Counted from the first letter of the stretch, positions 10,068 through 20,510 are shown. The stretch: 64,000 nt of DNA from Chrysophaeum taylorii (GCA_029834535.1 JAQMWT010000009.1:310001-374000); one strand, 5' to 3'. Notes: generated by a model from the letters alone, not told the origin. Program-made: numbers and translations.

Positions 10068-10946
10068 CTTCTTCATGATGATATCGATATCGCTCGCCGA
10101 GTAGTGTTTTGCAACGACGACGACCGTCGACGGCCAGTGGGAGAGAGTCTAAGAATATTCTTGGGAGTCTTTGACCGAGGTGTAAAGTGGGCTATGGCGT
10201 CGCCTCTCGTCGATTATCTTGCTCCTTTGACGATTCGCAACTGTGGCGCTACGATGCGTCACTCCAGGAACTAAAAATGCGGTACATCCAGGAAAAAGAA
10301 CAACAACAACATTTCGGCAAAGCGCGCCTTATGTTTGCGTAAGGAAGAGTGCCGACGCCTCAGGAGCTCGCGGACCAGCGACGGCGCCTCCTCCTAAAAG
10401 AGCGGCGCGATCGCGAGAGTGACGCTCGATTACCACGCGTTATGCAGGAGCGCGCACCGCCGACGCTCTTGCGACCGTGCGTCACACAAGTGGCCGCCGC
10501 TTTTTTACGACGATCACCACGAACCTTGCCTGGCCAGAGATTCTTCTCCCTATCTTCGATTCGACGACGGCGAGCAGCAGTGTCATCCCTTCTACAAGAG
10601 AAAAGCGACCTTGGTTGGGAAATTGAAGTTGTAGCCACTTGTCCTCTGTGGCCTGAAATATATCAAGTGTTGCCTCGTCTCTCAGGCGACAAAAAATGTC
10701 GAAAGGGGAGACTTGAGGAAGCTGCGTCGATCCTGGCACCGTGGTGCCTGAGTGTTGGCAGTTCGAGAATTTCGGATTGAATTGGTTGTTGCAGCAAGGG
10801 GCGGTGGCATTCGCACGCGTGATATGCGCTTCGCATCTCTTGTGATCGTGTTGTCCAACGCAGGACAAAGCAAGCGAGAGACGAGATGCTCTCGGGAAAC
10901 TCGTTTGTTCTTTTCTTGCCCTCTAGAGAGTTCAACCAAAATAAAC

Positions 10947-11190
10947 TATGACGACATCATTCGAAATCCTGTGGGATGCAATAATTCTGTATGGAAAAAA
11001 TAGCCTGGTGAACTCTCCTTGGATTACGTCACTCTACATGAAAATATGGAGCTCTGAAGACCTCCACTTTCAACAACACCCTAGTCTGGAACATGTCACT
11101 TATGACGGCATCATTCGAAATCCTGTTGAAATTTTGAATTCATACATGACGAGGGGAAAAAAAGCCTGGCGAAATCCACCAGACACTGGC
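10947..11190 (+). repeat. Diverged tandem duplication, period about 153 bp
   Basis: The segment TATGACGACATCATTCGAAA followed by TCCTGT and, 40-50 bp on, AAAAAATAGCCTGG recurs about 153 bp downstream as TATGACGGCATCATTCGAAA followed by TCCTGT, with AAAAAAAGCCTGG. No coding meaning is evident. Confidence 0.5.
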
Positions 11191-12567
11191 GGCGTATTTT
11201 CAAAATTGAAGAAGCGGCTCCAAGATTTCGTTATTTTGGCTTGTAAGCGCCCAGTGTACAAATCGCGGTGCATTATTGTTCGACTTTCGTGTCGCACGAA
11301 CGCTGAATCATGGCTCCAGCGACACCCACATGAGCCCGCATCACGTCGTCTCGTATCCGCCAATATCGGTCACCCCGGCGCGAACAAGCAGCATTCGAAC
11401 CGGGATTGCAGAGGTGTGTGCAACCCTCCACCATGCGCTTCGGCGCATCCATGGTAAATGCGGAAACACGGATTTACGTTGCTTTGCTTTCTCTCTCAGA
11501 GTGTGCGATGTAAATCAGCACACTACCACAAGACCTCCGGCGGGCTCTCTGATCAGATGGAGGGGTGCGGCTTGGACAGCATCCCTTTGGTGCGGAGCTT
11601 CAGGTTTGGTCTTTCTTTCCATACAACCGACAAGATTAGTCGTATGTTACCGCCTCGAAGTTGCTGTGCCGCGGCGAACGAAGATAGTCTCATAATTTCC
11701 ATATCAACACATACGCGCGGCACTTGGAAGCAACATGGTGCCTGACATGAGCGGCAGTGGCGACACCGGTTGTGGGAAACTTTGCCGACAAAAAAAAAAA
11801 CCTGCTCCGAGTACCAGATCGATCATGTCATCGTAGCGCTCGACGCGCCGTGGCCCGTCCTATCGAACGTCATGGAACGCACCTCTGGTGGTTACCGATG
11901 GTCCGGCGACGGCCGCTTCTCCTTCTGGGGAGGCGTGTCGCTCGATGTCATTAAGCACCCCGTACTACTCCACGACAGCGCGAAGGAGCTATGCTGCCCA
12001 CCCATTGGTGACTCTACACCACAAACCTAGGTTGGCGGCCGAGTCCCAAAGGCACGCCTGGACATCATCGCCGAAAGTTTATGTCATCAGCGAGGGCCCA
12101 TGCGTTTTCGTAAGCAGCAATCACCGCGGACGCGACGGCGACAACTGTGCAGCTTGCACGCTTCTGTGCTGCAGGGCTCAAGGAGTGTAAACACTCCTTG
12201 ACATGCGAGAGGGAGACTCCGCGACATCTGCCCGTCTCCGATCCCTCGAAAGCAGTGACCTATTGATCGACCTCCCTGAGCACTAACGACGACGAGGTCC
12301 CGTTCGTCCTCCGGCAGCGACAATTTCCCGAACTGAAGCCGCCGCCTGCGCCATTACCGGTAGCAAGTCGCGAGGCTAAGGTCGCAGGGAAGTCGGTGTC
12401 CTCCTCCTCCTCCTCCTCCTCCTCCTCAAACCAGGTCGAGCCGCTTGGGCAAGCCCGTAGCTTTCGTGTTTTATGAACAGTCCCTCTTCTTGCCGGAGTG
12501 AGCCAAGCATAATACCCCGACACCAAGAACTCGGGAAGAACGTCGTCTATTGACAGAGAGATTATGG

Positions 12568-12930
12568 CTATAATAGTGTTTGGAAAACCAGCCTGTTGTG
12601 GTATTTAATTAAAGGCCGACTCCTAATAAGAGGGGGGGGATTGCGAGTGTGAGCACGCGGGCATGAAGCCTCCCAACGCTGAATGTACGCATCTTGCGCG
12701 CGCGTTCTGATTCCGCGCGAACTCGATGTACTGGTGCGTTGCTCGATAGAAAAAAAGTATTCTGCGGCTCTCTGCCGCCGTAGAAGTTCCAGCTCACACA
12801 GCACCACGCGATCTGCATCGCTCGCGCGCGCGGGTCTGGCCACTTCGAACGACGGCGGGAACTGGTACAGCACGTGCCCGTCGGTCGTCGTGCTCGTACT
12901 GAGCCTCGTATATCGCGCACGTTCATTCAT
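12568..12930 (-). CDS. Possible small gene of unknown function
   Basis: A 120-residue frame on the minus strand starting MNERARYTRLSTSTTTDG. The middle part (VLYQFPPSFEVARP, then DADRVVLCELELLRRQRAAE and YFFSIEQ) reads like ordinary globular protein, but no family is recognised and the C-terminal third looks non-coding. It may be an exon of a spliced gene or chance. Confidence 0.2.
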   Translation of the reverse strand: MNERARYTRLSTSTTTDGHVLYQFPPSFEVARPARASDADRVVLCELELLRRQRAAEYFFSIEQRTSTSSSRGIRTRAQDAYIQRWEASCPRAHTRNPPPLIRSRPLIKYHNRLVFQTLL

Positions 12931-13354
12931 TCAGCGGTGACATTTGCCAGTTCGTGTGCGAACTAAGATCCAACATTACTTGGAGGAGCTTTTTTTTTGC
13001 GCAGCCGCGTCTACTCGTGAGAGCTCCACTACAACTAAATATCGACGACATGGTGGTGGCGGCCATCGATCTGCCTCTTTTTTATATGATGATTGAGAGA
13101 CGCGCGTTTGAAGTCGGAGACGGGTCGCTCGAGAGGTCGATTCGGCTCGTCGAAACTAATAAGAACATGGCTTCCTCGAGGACGCGCGAGGCTCAGCGCC
13201 CCCTGTACGCGCGCCGTGCTTCCAATGCGGCCCAGAAGAACACTATCCGCCGCCGCATCGTCTACTCGCGCGAACCGCCCCCGAGAAGTCTACGCCGCTG
13301 CTCGAAGTATAGCACGAGTTCGATGATGCTTATTAATATACAAAAAAAAAAATC

Positions 13355-13645
13355 CTAGTCGTTCGGCCTCTGGATGACGATGAGGAGGTACTCGGGGTCG
13401 GGGGCGATCATTATCTCGTGCTTCTTGGAGCGAATGCGAAAAAAGGTGAGCTCGTCGGTCTCGTCTAAGGTCCGCACGACCGAGCTCGCCTTCATGGCGA
13501 GTTGCGAGAGCAAGGCGGCATAGGTGTTCGTTTCCTCGGACTCGAGGTCAGAGCGAATCGGAACCCCTTCCGAGCTCACAATAAGCACGCCCTTGACCCC
13601 GCGGTGCGACTGAATGCGCCTGAGCGTCTCCTCGACGTCTGCCAT
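13355..13645 (-). CDS. DYNLRB1: Roadblock/LC7-type dynein light chain
   Basis: A 96-residue protein covering exactly one roadblock/LC7 domain: [20 protein letters not shown], then [11 protein letters not shown], the central amphipathic helix [34 protein letters not shown] and the closing strand YLLIVIQRP. Length and sequence agree with the family's usual 96 residues. It forms homodimers that bind the dynein intermediate chain in cytoplasmic or axonemal dynein. Start at the single in-frame ATG at 13645. Its start codon lies 37 bp from that of the divergent beta-propeller gene. Confidence 0.95.
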   Translation of the reverse strand: MADVEETLRRIQSHRGVKGVLIVSSEGVPIRSDLESEETNTYAALLSQLAMKASSVVRTLDETDELTFFRIRSKKHEIMIAPDPEYLLIVIQRPND

Positions 13646-13682
13646 GCGTTGCGCGATGAGGGTAAGGAAGGTTCTCTCTCGG
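13646..13682. promoter_or_regulatory. 37-bp bidirectional spacer
   Basis: Only 37 bp lie between the divergent starts of the roadblock gene (13645) and the beta-propeller gene (13683, if that start is right). There is no room for separate promoters. Confidence 0.4.
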
Positions 13683-15253
13683 ATGGTTCAAAAACAGAAA
13701 AATACGATGCGTCTCGTCTGTCTTGCACTCGTCGCAACCTTGGCCATTGTTTTCATGCTAATAACGAGACAATTGTTGGTCGCAGCCGGCACGCGGCTCG
13801 AGGTCTGGTCCAGTGCCCTCCTCTCGGACAACCACGCTTGTGCCTGTTGCGAAAGTCGACGACTGCGCGAGTCCCCGGTAGGGATCGACACCTTGTTCTT
13901 GACCGTGAAGATGGATTTTTACGAGTCGGAGGAGGTATCGTCCTACGTGTGGTACATCGAAGACGACTCCGATGATCTGCACGCCACCGTGCTGCTCGAT
14001 TCGACCGGCGACGCGACCGGCGTTTGCTCGTACGACCAAACAGAGTTGTACTTCTGCGACTCGTCGGGAAGCATCTGGCACGTCTCGATCCGCGGCGGCG
14101 ATCCTGTAACAGAGATTTTTTCGTATGCCCAGCACAACTTGTCGGGGGTTCCGATGGGTGTGGATATTTGGGTCGTCGACGACGACGCCGCGTTATTTTT
14201 ATACTGGGCAGACCTCGACGGCGCCGTGTACAGAATCAACCTCGACGGTTCTAATTTCGTCGTCGTCACGACGGCGATCAAAATGCCGTACGACATTGCA
14301 TGCAGCCCGCGCGAAGCGAAGCTCTATGTCGCCGACGTTTGGACGGACGCGATCAAGCGGTGCGACGCGGACGGCTCGAATATCGAGTCGTTTCTGCGCG
14401 TCGACGCGCCGCGCGGCATCTGGGCGGACGTTGAAAACAACCAACTCTACTACACCTCGTACACTTACATCGGCGCGGCAACGATGAACTCCGCGAACGT
14501 GACGACGACGACGACGACGCGCGTCGTCCTGGACGAAACGGAGCTCGATGGCTCGGCCCCTCTCGCCGTCGGCGTCGATAACCTCAAGGGCCTGCTGTTC
14601 TACGCGACCACGAGTATGGTTGGCGTCAAATCTCTGAGCACAGGCGCGACTAGTGTTGTCGTCTACCTCAACGGCGTGCAGTTTTTGTACGTCGACGCCT
14701 ACGTCGCGCCGACGACGACAGGCCCGACGACGACGACGACGGGCCCGACTGGGGTGAGACCCACCACGCTAATTCCGCGGCCGACGAGAGAAAGCTCTCC
14801 GGTTCCATCCGCGACGCCCACGCCGAGTCCCACGTCGCTTCCAATGCATCCGACTGACCTCCCCGCCGTCCCACCTAGTCAACTGCCGTCGGGCGCCCTC
14901 ACAACAACACTTCCTACGGCAACAACTCCAGCGTCCGTTCGTGTGCGTGCCGTTTTACGAAACCATCTTATTCAGAGCGAGCCGTCGTCGCCGTCGAGAT
15001 TTACTATGCCATCGCGTGCGGAGCCCACTGCAGTCCCGTCTCACGCGCCGTACGTTCATTTTGTCTTCTTTACGCGGAGAGATTTTCTTCCATACGTGTG
15101 TCTGTCTCTCGTTTTAGGACCAGCGCCACCACGACACGACTGCCGACCGCGTCGTCGTCTGCCGAGGAAACGCCGTCGCCCCGCCCGACGACGAGCTACT
15201 GCCTGCGCATGGAAAACTTGTGTGGCCTGTGCAGTTGTAACCTAACTCGTTAG
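13683..15253 (+). CDS. LDL-receptor-like (YWTD) beta-propeller membrane or secreted protein, two exons
   Basis: Exon 1 is 13683-15049 and exon 2 is 15118-15253, joined across a 68-nt intron. The N-terminus has a signal anchor or signal peptide ([20 protein letters not shown], from 13707). Residues of about 60-340 form LDLR class B repeats of the YWTD type: [40 protein letters not shown] and a further [14 protein letters not shown] blade. A long Thr/Ser/Pro linker follows, as in heavily O-glycosylated stalks. Spliced exon 2 keeps this composition ([15 protein letters not shown]) and ends in a small Cys cluster, [19 protein letters not shown], then stop. Unspliced reading instead gives a basic tail unlike the rest. 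Start 13683 was preferred to 13614 because the latter overlaps the divergent roadblock gene. Probably extracellular ligand binding. Confidence 0.8.
15050..15117 (+). other. Spliceosomal intron, 68 nt
   Basis: GTACGTTCATT at the 5' end and a T-rich TCTCGTTTTAG at the 3' end, phase 2. Removing it continues the Thr/Ser/Pro-rich frame and supplies a natural stop at 15253. One of very few introns visible in the window. Confidence 0.75.
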
Positions 15254-15406
15254 GAAATAATACCCATGAGGAAGGAGGACGGTCGGCGGCGGTAATTCCT
15301 TGCTGCTGCTGCTGCTGATGGTGCCCCGAATTCTTTATAATAATAAAATGATTTTGACACACTTTTTTTGAGAATTGACGAGATTAATAAGAACCCCAGA
15401 CTAGAT

Positions 15407-16003
15407 TCATAAGAACCGGCCTATTTTGTCGTCGTCGTCGTCGTCGTCGTCGTCGTTGTCCTCCGGGCCGAGCGTGCCGATGCGGGTGGCGGCCGACTGG
15501 ACCGCGCTGAGGGCGTCAGGTTTGGCCTCGATGGCGTCCTGCAGGGCCTCAAGACGTGGGCCGCTTTGTCTGACACCCTCAAGCTCGGCCACGCCCAAGT
15601 AGCGGCCGAGGATGGAGGTGATCGTGCGGTAAAAACCGTGATCTTTGTGACGTCGTCGCCCTTGGACTTGAGTTTGGCGACGGCCCTGGGAGCGAGGTCG
15701 AGTAGACTGGCCTGCTGCGCGTCCTTTTTCGCCTTTCTCTCCCTTTTTGCTCGATGCGCGTGATTTCGGAGACCGAAGAGGCGAGTCTTTCGGCGCGATC
15801 GAGCTGGGCGATACGGTCTGGATCGTTGGCGACGCCGCAGTGCGCCTTGATAATGCCGAGGGTGTCGAGCTTGCGCGCGGCGAGCTTTTGCGTCGCCCCT
15901 TTGTCGCCGGCGTCTTTCAAAAACTCGCGGCATGTCAGGTCCTGGGCCGTCGGCTTGAGCGCCTTTGGCGCTGCCGGCAGTGTGGCGATAGCATGGTATC
16001 CTC
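15407..16003 (-). CDS. Unknown conserved-looking protein, frame interrupted twice
   Basis: Reading the minus strand, a coherent protein passes through three frames: LTCREFLKDAGDKGATQKLA and LDTLGIIKAHCGVANDPDRI up to about 15760; DAQQASLLDLAPRAVAKLKS to about 15640; then TSILGRYLGVAELEGVRQSG to an Asp run and the end IGRFL. Each frame change falls at a homopolymer (an A5 run near 15737 and a T5 run near 15638), and one extra base at each would keep one frame, so sequencing or assembly error is a simple explanation; recent inactivation is the alternative. No ATG is found in the first frame, so the start is unresolved. It looks soluble and mostly helical. Family not recognised. Confidence 0.5.
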
Positions 16004-16039
16004 CCGGACAACTGGTCGATGGTCTTCTCGTCTCTAGAA

Positions 16040-16595
16040 GTCTCGATTAAGCTGAGTTCTTAATCAAGCCAATATTTAATTACGTGTCGGACGGGGCGAT
16101 GATTTTAGTCGTAACCTAGAAACACGTTTGTTTACACACCGTCGAATTGGAGCTTTGCGATTTTTCTGCGCGTAGAGGGGCCCAAGACGCGTCGTCGTTT
16201 AAGCACATAAAAACCACCTGTTGCCCACAGACCCCGTCCCCTGAATTTCAGCGTGCGCTTAGGTGGTGGTGATTCTTTCTTTCTTAAATCTAGTCGTCTT
16301 TATTATTCTAGAGGCCAGCCCAATGCATTGGACGTTAGTTAGGCTACGTATCCGAGCGCCGCGGAGTATAGGGTCACGAGACGAAAATATTTTGGAAAAA
16401 AAGCAAGTCGAAAAGACGTCAGAATTTGATATCTTTGTGGCCAAAGATGTCGCTTTCCTTGAAACTCCCGTTTTCGCCGACGTCATAACGGTCGGAGCGG
16501 AGAAAAACCCTCGATCGAGCACGAGAAGTCTTGTATTTTAATGGCCGCAGAAGAAGCACCACCAGCAGCAGCATCAGCCGCTAGGAATTGAATTG
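16040..16595. other. Intergenic stretch
   Basis: About 550 bp upstream of the acyltransferase gene. A 92-residue frame at 16263-16541 is open but resembles nothing known. No RNA gene or repeat is seen. Confidence 0.4.
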
Positions 16596-19250
16596 ATGGA
16601 CGAGCGCATCCCGCTCCTCGCGGCGTCGAGCGCGCCGGGGGGGTTTCTGAACGAGTTGCGGAAGCAGTACTCGTCGATGTTCTGGCGAAGGAGTTCCCGA
16701 CGACACGCCCAGCACTGGGAGTGCTTGGACGGCGTCCGGGCGATGGCTTTTTTATGGGTGGTCGCGTATCACTCGGCTTATTGCCAGAACGATTGGCGCA
16801 TCCGGTTTCCGTTGAAACGCATCGCCGCGTTGGGATGGTGTGGGGTCAGCATGTTTCTCGCGCTCTCGGGTTTCCTGATGTCTTACGGGCTGGATCGAGC
16901 GTCGAACGTGTTATCGTGGTTCGGGCTTCGATTCTTCCGGATCTGGCCCTCGCTCGTGGCGTGCGCCTTGGTATCGCAGGTCCTCGTCGCCTGGATTACG
17001 GAAAAGTCTTGGCGCCGCGGGTGCGGGACGCACCACGTCGTTTACTATTGGCTTTCGATTCTCGACCTGACGCAAAACTGGGGCGACCCGAACGACGGAT
17101 GCGGTACCGGAAATCTCTGGAGCGTCGCGCTCGAGTGCCAATTTTACCTGCTCCTGCCTGCGATCGCGTTTTTCCGGCGCTTCTCGAAGCGGCTGACCAC
17201 GGCGTTCGTGGCGGGGTGCGCGATCAGCCTCGTTTGGTTCCGGATCGTCGCGGCGTTCGACGCGGTCGACGAGGAATTTCGCCGGAAGTATGGTTCGGCA
17301 ATATCGGCAACGCACGTGTTTATCAGACCAGGATACGTCTCCACGTCGCTCTACTACCACACGCCCTTTCGCGCCGCCGAGTTTTTGTCGGGGGTGTTGG
17401 CGTACTACGCGTACGACGAGGCGGACGTTCTTATCTCCAAGTTGGCGCGAGCGACTTGCCTCGCGGGCGCGGGGGCTTTCGTGTTGATCGAGTGTGCACT
17501 CCACGAGGCGCTTGCCTCGGCCGCGTGGATCGAGAACCACCGCGTCCGGGCGGCAGTATTCGTAGCGATTCCGGGGCCCTGCGTCGCGATTACCACGGGC
17601 GCTCTCATGGTGTGCATGTGCTCGGATCTCGACGACTGCCCGCCGATCCGCGGTCTGCGATGGATCTTATCGCGGCCGTTCTTGTACCCGATCGCCTCGC
17701 TCTCCTACACTTCGTATTTGATGGGGAGCGTCATGCTGTCCGTGGCGTGCAATCGCCACTTTGCGTTCTTGAACAACCCGATATTCGGGTTCTCCGCTTT
17801 CGCTCTCGTTTCTCTGGCGCTCGGCCTCGTAATTTCGGTCGCGGTCGAAAGGCCGTGCATCGCCATCTCGCGGACCCTGCTGTATTCTACCCCCCGACGG
17901 AGCAGCATGGTATCTCCGCCACAAAACGTTGACTTGACGACGAGAAAAAAAGGCGTCGGGACGACGACGACGACGACGACTTGGGAGTGGGCGCTCGTCG
18001 TTACGGCGTGCGTGGCGATAGTCCTGGTGATGGCGCCGCGCAAGCACGCCCCGCGCCGCCGCCACCGCTACCCACACAAGAACTACACGTGCACGCGCGA
18101 GGGTGCGATCGCCCTATACCCCGAACCGCGCGTTCCATCGACGGTCCTTTGGGTCGACCGACCGCCCGACGATAACCGAGCAATCTTCGTCGACTTGTGC
18201 CCGAACCGCGCCTCCGTCGCGGTCGAGGCGATGAACAATGTTGTGCTCGAGTTTGAGGCCTCGCCGAGCTGGTTTGGGATGCTTCAGGCGGCGCAGCCGA
18301 GCACCTATTTGGCCGACGCCGTCTCGTTGTTCCCGGCCGACGCGATGAGGCTCGGCGGCGAGTGGGCACGCCTCTTCGCTCCCGACGAGTGCGTCCGAGT
18401 CAACTGCTCCGATATTCTGCGTGCTGGCGAGTGTCGCACGAAAGGGGGCGTGTGCGCGGAAACCTGTCGGAACACGGACCCCAAGGTCGAGCAGGTTGCG
18501 ATCCTCGAGCCCCCCCAACCCTCGAGAATCGTCGTCTTCCTGCACGGCTACGGCCAGGACGGGTGGCTGCAAGCCACGAGCTTCTTCGACGGCGGACCGC
18601 AGGGCGCGAGGCTTCACGCGCTCGTCGACGACATGGGCTTCGTCCTCGCAGCCATCTCGGCAACCACCGACAACCTGCACGCCCCCAACTGGATGTCGTG
18701 GGACGGCGACGACTACGTCGTCTCGTCGGCCGCGCGAGAGTACGTGACGCGAGTGATCGACACCCTTTTGCAGCGCTATCCCTCGGTCGATCCCAAGACG
18801 GGCGTCTACCTCGTCGGGTGGGCCCAAGGCGCGGACATGGCCATCTCCTACGCGTGCCACTCCGCCGACAAAGTCGCCGGTTTCTGGGCCGTCGTCCCGA
18901 CCGACGTCGTCGCCTGCGACCGTCCTGCCGCCTCAAAACTACGCGCCTTCTTCGAGATTCCCTCCGGAGACCCAATCGCCGAGGAGTTTGCGACGACGAG
19001 CCTCACCGCGGCCGACGCCTGGAAGGCCGCGCAGAACTGCTCGGAGTTTTTGTTGCCCCCGACGCTGCTCGACGATACCACCGTCGTCTCCGCCGAGGGC
19101 TGCGTCCCGGACGGCTGGGTCAGGTATGCTGACTGTGGCGAGGCGGGATCTCTCGCGGTCGTTTCGACAGACTCCTCTTACCACTGGCCCGTGCGCTCCG
19201 AAACGTGGCCGGCGCGAGCGATGAATGCTCTCTTCGACGGACATTTCTAG
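16596..19250 (+). CDS. Acyltransferase-3 membrane domain fused to esterase-like alpha/beta-hydrolase domain
   Basis: An 884-residue intronless fusion. Residues of about 42-430 are an acyltransferase family 3 (OafA/NRF-6 type) membrane domain: ECLDGVRAMAFLWVVAYHS with the family's catalytic-type His at about 59, CGVSMFLALSGFLMSYGL, RFFRIWPSLVACAL, NLWSVALECQFYLLLPAI and a final VAVERPC. These enzymes transfer acyl groups to sugars or lipids across membranes. After a further membrane helix (about 465-482) the C-terminal half is probably lumenal or extracellular and Cys-rich. From about 640 it resembles feruloyl-esterase/PHB-depolymerase-like hydrolases (RIVVFLHGYGQDGWL, YLVGWAQGADMAISYACH). The usual GxSxG elbow reads GWAQG (about 741-745), so the nucleophile Ser is absent and the domain may bind but not cleave. 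Start at ATG 16596. Confidence 0.85.
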   Translation: MDERIPLLAASSAPGGFLNELRKQYSSMFWRRSSRRHAQHWECLDGVRAMAFLWVVAYHSAYCQNDWRIRFPLKRIAALGWCGVSMFLALSGFLMSYGLDRASNVLSWFGLRFFRIWPSLVACALVSQVLVAWITEKSWRRGCGTHHVVYYWLSILDLTQNWGDPNDGCGTGNLWSVALECQFYLLLPAIAFFRRFSKRLTTAFVAGCAISLVWFRIVAAFDAVDEEFRRKYGSAISATHVFIRPGYVSTSLYYHTPFRAAEFLSGVLAYYAYDEADVLISKLARATCLAGAGAFVLIECALHEALASAAWIENHRVRAAVFVAIPGPCVAITTGALMVCMCSDLDDCPPIRGLRWILSRPFLYPIASLSYTSYLMGSVMLSVACNRHFAFLNNPIFGFSAFALVSLALGLVISVAVERPCIAISRTLLYSTPRRSSMVSPPQNVDLTTRKKGVGTTTTTTTWEWALVVTACVAIVLVMAPRKHAPRRRHRYPHKNYTCTREGAIALYPEPRVPSTVLWVDRPPDDNRAIFVDLCPNRASVAVEAMNNVVLEFEASPSWFGMLQAAQPSTYLADAVSLFPADAMRLGGEWARLFAPDECVRVNCSDILRAGECRTKGGVCAETCRNTDPKVEQVAILEPPQPSRIVVFLHGYGQDGWLQATSFFDGGPQGARLHALVDDMGFVLAAISATTDNLHAPNWMSWDGDDYVVSSAAREYVTRVIDTLLQRYPSVDPKTGVYLVGWAQGADMAISYACHSADKVAGFWAVVPTDVVACDRPAASKLRAFFEIPSGDPIAEEFATTSLTAADAWKAAQNCSEFLLPPTLLDDTTVVSAEGCVPDGWVRYADCGEAGSLAVVSTDSSYHWPVRSETWPARAMNALFDGHF

Positions 19251-19374
19251 CGATATCCGAGGTCGGACGCGAGGAATCATCATGCGTGTGGTGGTGGTGG
19301 CTTGGTGGAGGACCGCCGTCGTCGCCGCTGGCGCCTTTTTGTTGTTGTTGAGTAAAATTATGCGCCTTACTTCC

Positions 19375-19425
19375 TTAATAACGAACTAGCTTCAGACCTC
19401 TCCTGAGGATGGGAGCCAGGCCGGA
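19375..19425 (-). repeat. Dispersed hairpin-ended repeat, short copy
   Basis: On the minus strand: TCCGGCCTGGCTCCCATCCT then CAGGAGAGGTCTGAAG with the tail CTAGTTCGTT. It is truncated to the last 40 bp of the family found at 4209, 27948 and 47164, and lies just upstream of PEX19. Confidence 0.5.
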
Positions 19426-19498
19426 AAACAATTGGAATTCCTGTATGTGGAGGCAGCATCTGTAGGAGTATTCTGACTGTAGTAGTAATAATAACGCT

Positions 19499-20419
19499 AT
19501 GGCGTCGTCGTCGTCGTCGTCGTTAGAAGGTCGGGCCGCAGCCATGTCGGCTGCCGAGGAAGAGGTCGATAAGATCTTGAAGGAGGCGGTCGATGAGTTC
19601 GAGGCGGAGGAGGGACTAGCCCAGAAAAGCAAGAGCGGTCGCGTCGATCGAAGGCTCGCCGAAGAGATGAAGGGCGACGCGCTGGGGGTGATGGAGAAGC
19701 TCGTCGACAACCTGCGGAACCCGGCGTTTGCGTCAACGCTCGCCTCGACGCTCCAGGCTTTGAGCGGGACGAGCGCGGGTGCACGCACGACTTCCGAGGC
19801 CGTGCGCGACGACGAGGTTGATCTCGATCGAGCGATGGCGACGACGATGGAGTCGTTTGCGACCCACGCGGCCGACATGGAGGGTATGGACTCGGCGCAG
19901 TTTGCGTCGTCGGGGGAAACCATGATGACAAACATGATCGCCGAGTTCGAGAAGCTCGGTCGAAAAGAGGACTTCGACCAGGCCGTCGAGAACATGATGC
20001 GGCAACTTCTGGCCCGGGACTTGATGTACGAGCCCATGAAGCTCGTGTGCGAGGAGTACCCCGTCTGGCTCGCCGAGCACCGGGAGGGCCTCACGAGCGC
20101 CGAGTATGTCCAGTACGGGACCCAGTACCAGTACTTCCAACGCATTGTCGCCGTCTACGAGCACGAGCCGGAGAACTTTCCGCGCCTGGTGGAGTTGCTC
20201 CAGGACCTCCAGGAGTACGGCCAGCCGCCGGCCGAGATCATAAAGCAGCTCGCGCCGGGCCTCGAGTTTTCGAAGGACGGGCTCCCGATCATGAACATGG
20301 GCGACAACGTCTTTCCCGACGCGGCCGCCGCCGCAAACCCGAGGAGTTTCTTTAGTTTTGGTGGGAATGGCGGCGTCCCGATGCCGGACGAATCGGCCGT
20401 CGGGTGCGGGGTGTCATAA
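19499..20419 (+). CDS. PEX19: Peroxisomal biogenesis factor 19
   Basis: A 306-residue PEX19, the cytosolic chaperone and import receptor for peroxisomal membrane proteins. The N-terminal acidic part holds AAEEEVDKILKEAVDEFEAE (PEX3-binding-like helix). The conserved C-terminal domain includes MIAEFEKLGRKEDFDQAVEN, MMRQLLARDLMYEPMKLVCE and YPVWLAEHRE, then VELLQDLQEYGQPPAEIIKQ. The protein ends in CGVS, a CaaX-type farnesylation box as in PEX19 of yeast and animals. Length agrees with the family (about 290-340). Start at 19499; a second ATG lies at 19544. Intronless. Confidence 0.95.
   Translation: MASSSSSSLEGRAAAMSAAEEEVDKILKEAVDEFEAEEGLAQKSKSGRVDRRLAEEMKGDALGVMEKLVDNLRNPAFASTLASTLQALSGTSAGARTTSEAVRDDEVDLDRAMATTMESFATHAADMEGMDSAQFASSGETMMTNMIAEFEKLGRKEDFDQAVENMMRQLLARDLMYEPMKLVCEEYPVWLAEHREGLTSAEYVQYGTQYQYFQRIVAVYEHEPENFPRLVELLQDLQEYGQPPAEIIKQLAPGLEFSKDGLPIMNMGDNVFPDAAAAANPRSFFSFGGNGGVPMPDESAVGCGVS

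Positions 20420-20510
<91 letters not shown>

Larger units (their letters stand above)
10068..13354. other. Gene-poor 3.3-kb stretch
   Basis: No confident gene. 10349-10640 has overlapping frames with protein-like composition (for example a plus-strand frame starting TPQELADQRRRLLLKERRD, and another ending FYKRKATLVGKLKL) that could be small exons. 10750-11460 has a lower GC content and contains a diverged duplication (10947-11190). A plus-strand frame at 11770-12030 and one at 13050-13357 are open but match nothing I recognise. A (TCC)n run lies at about 12399-12430. Confidence 0.4.
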
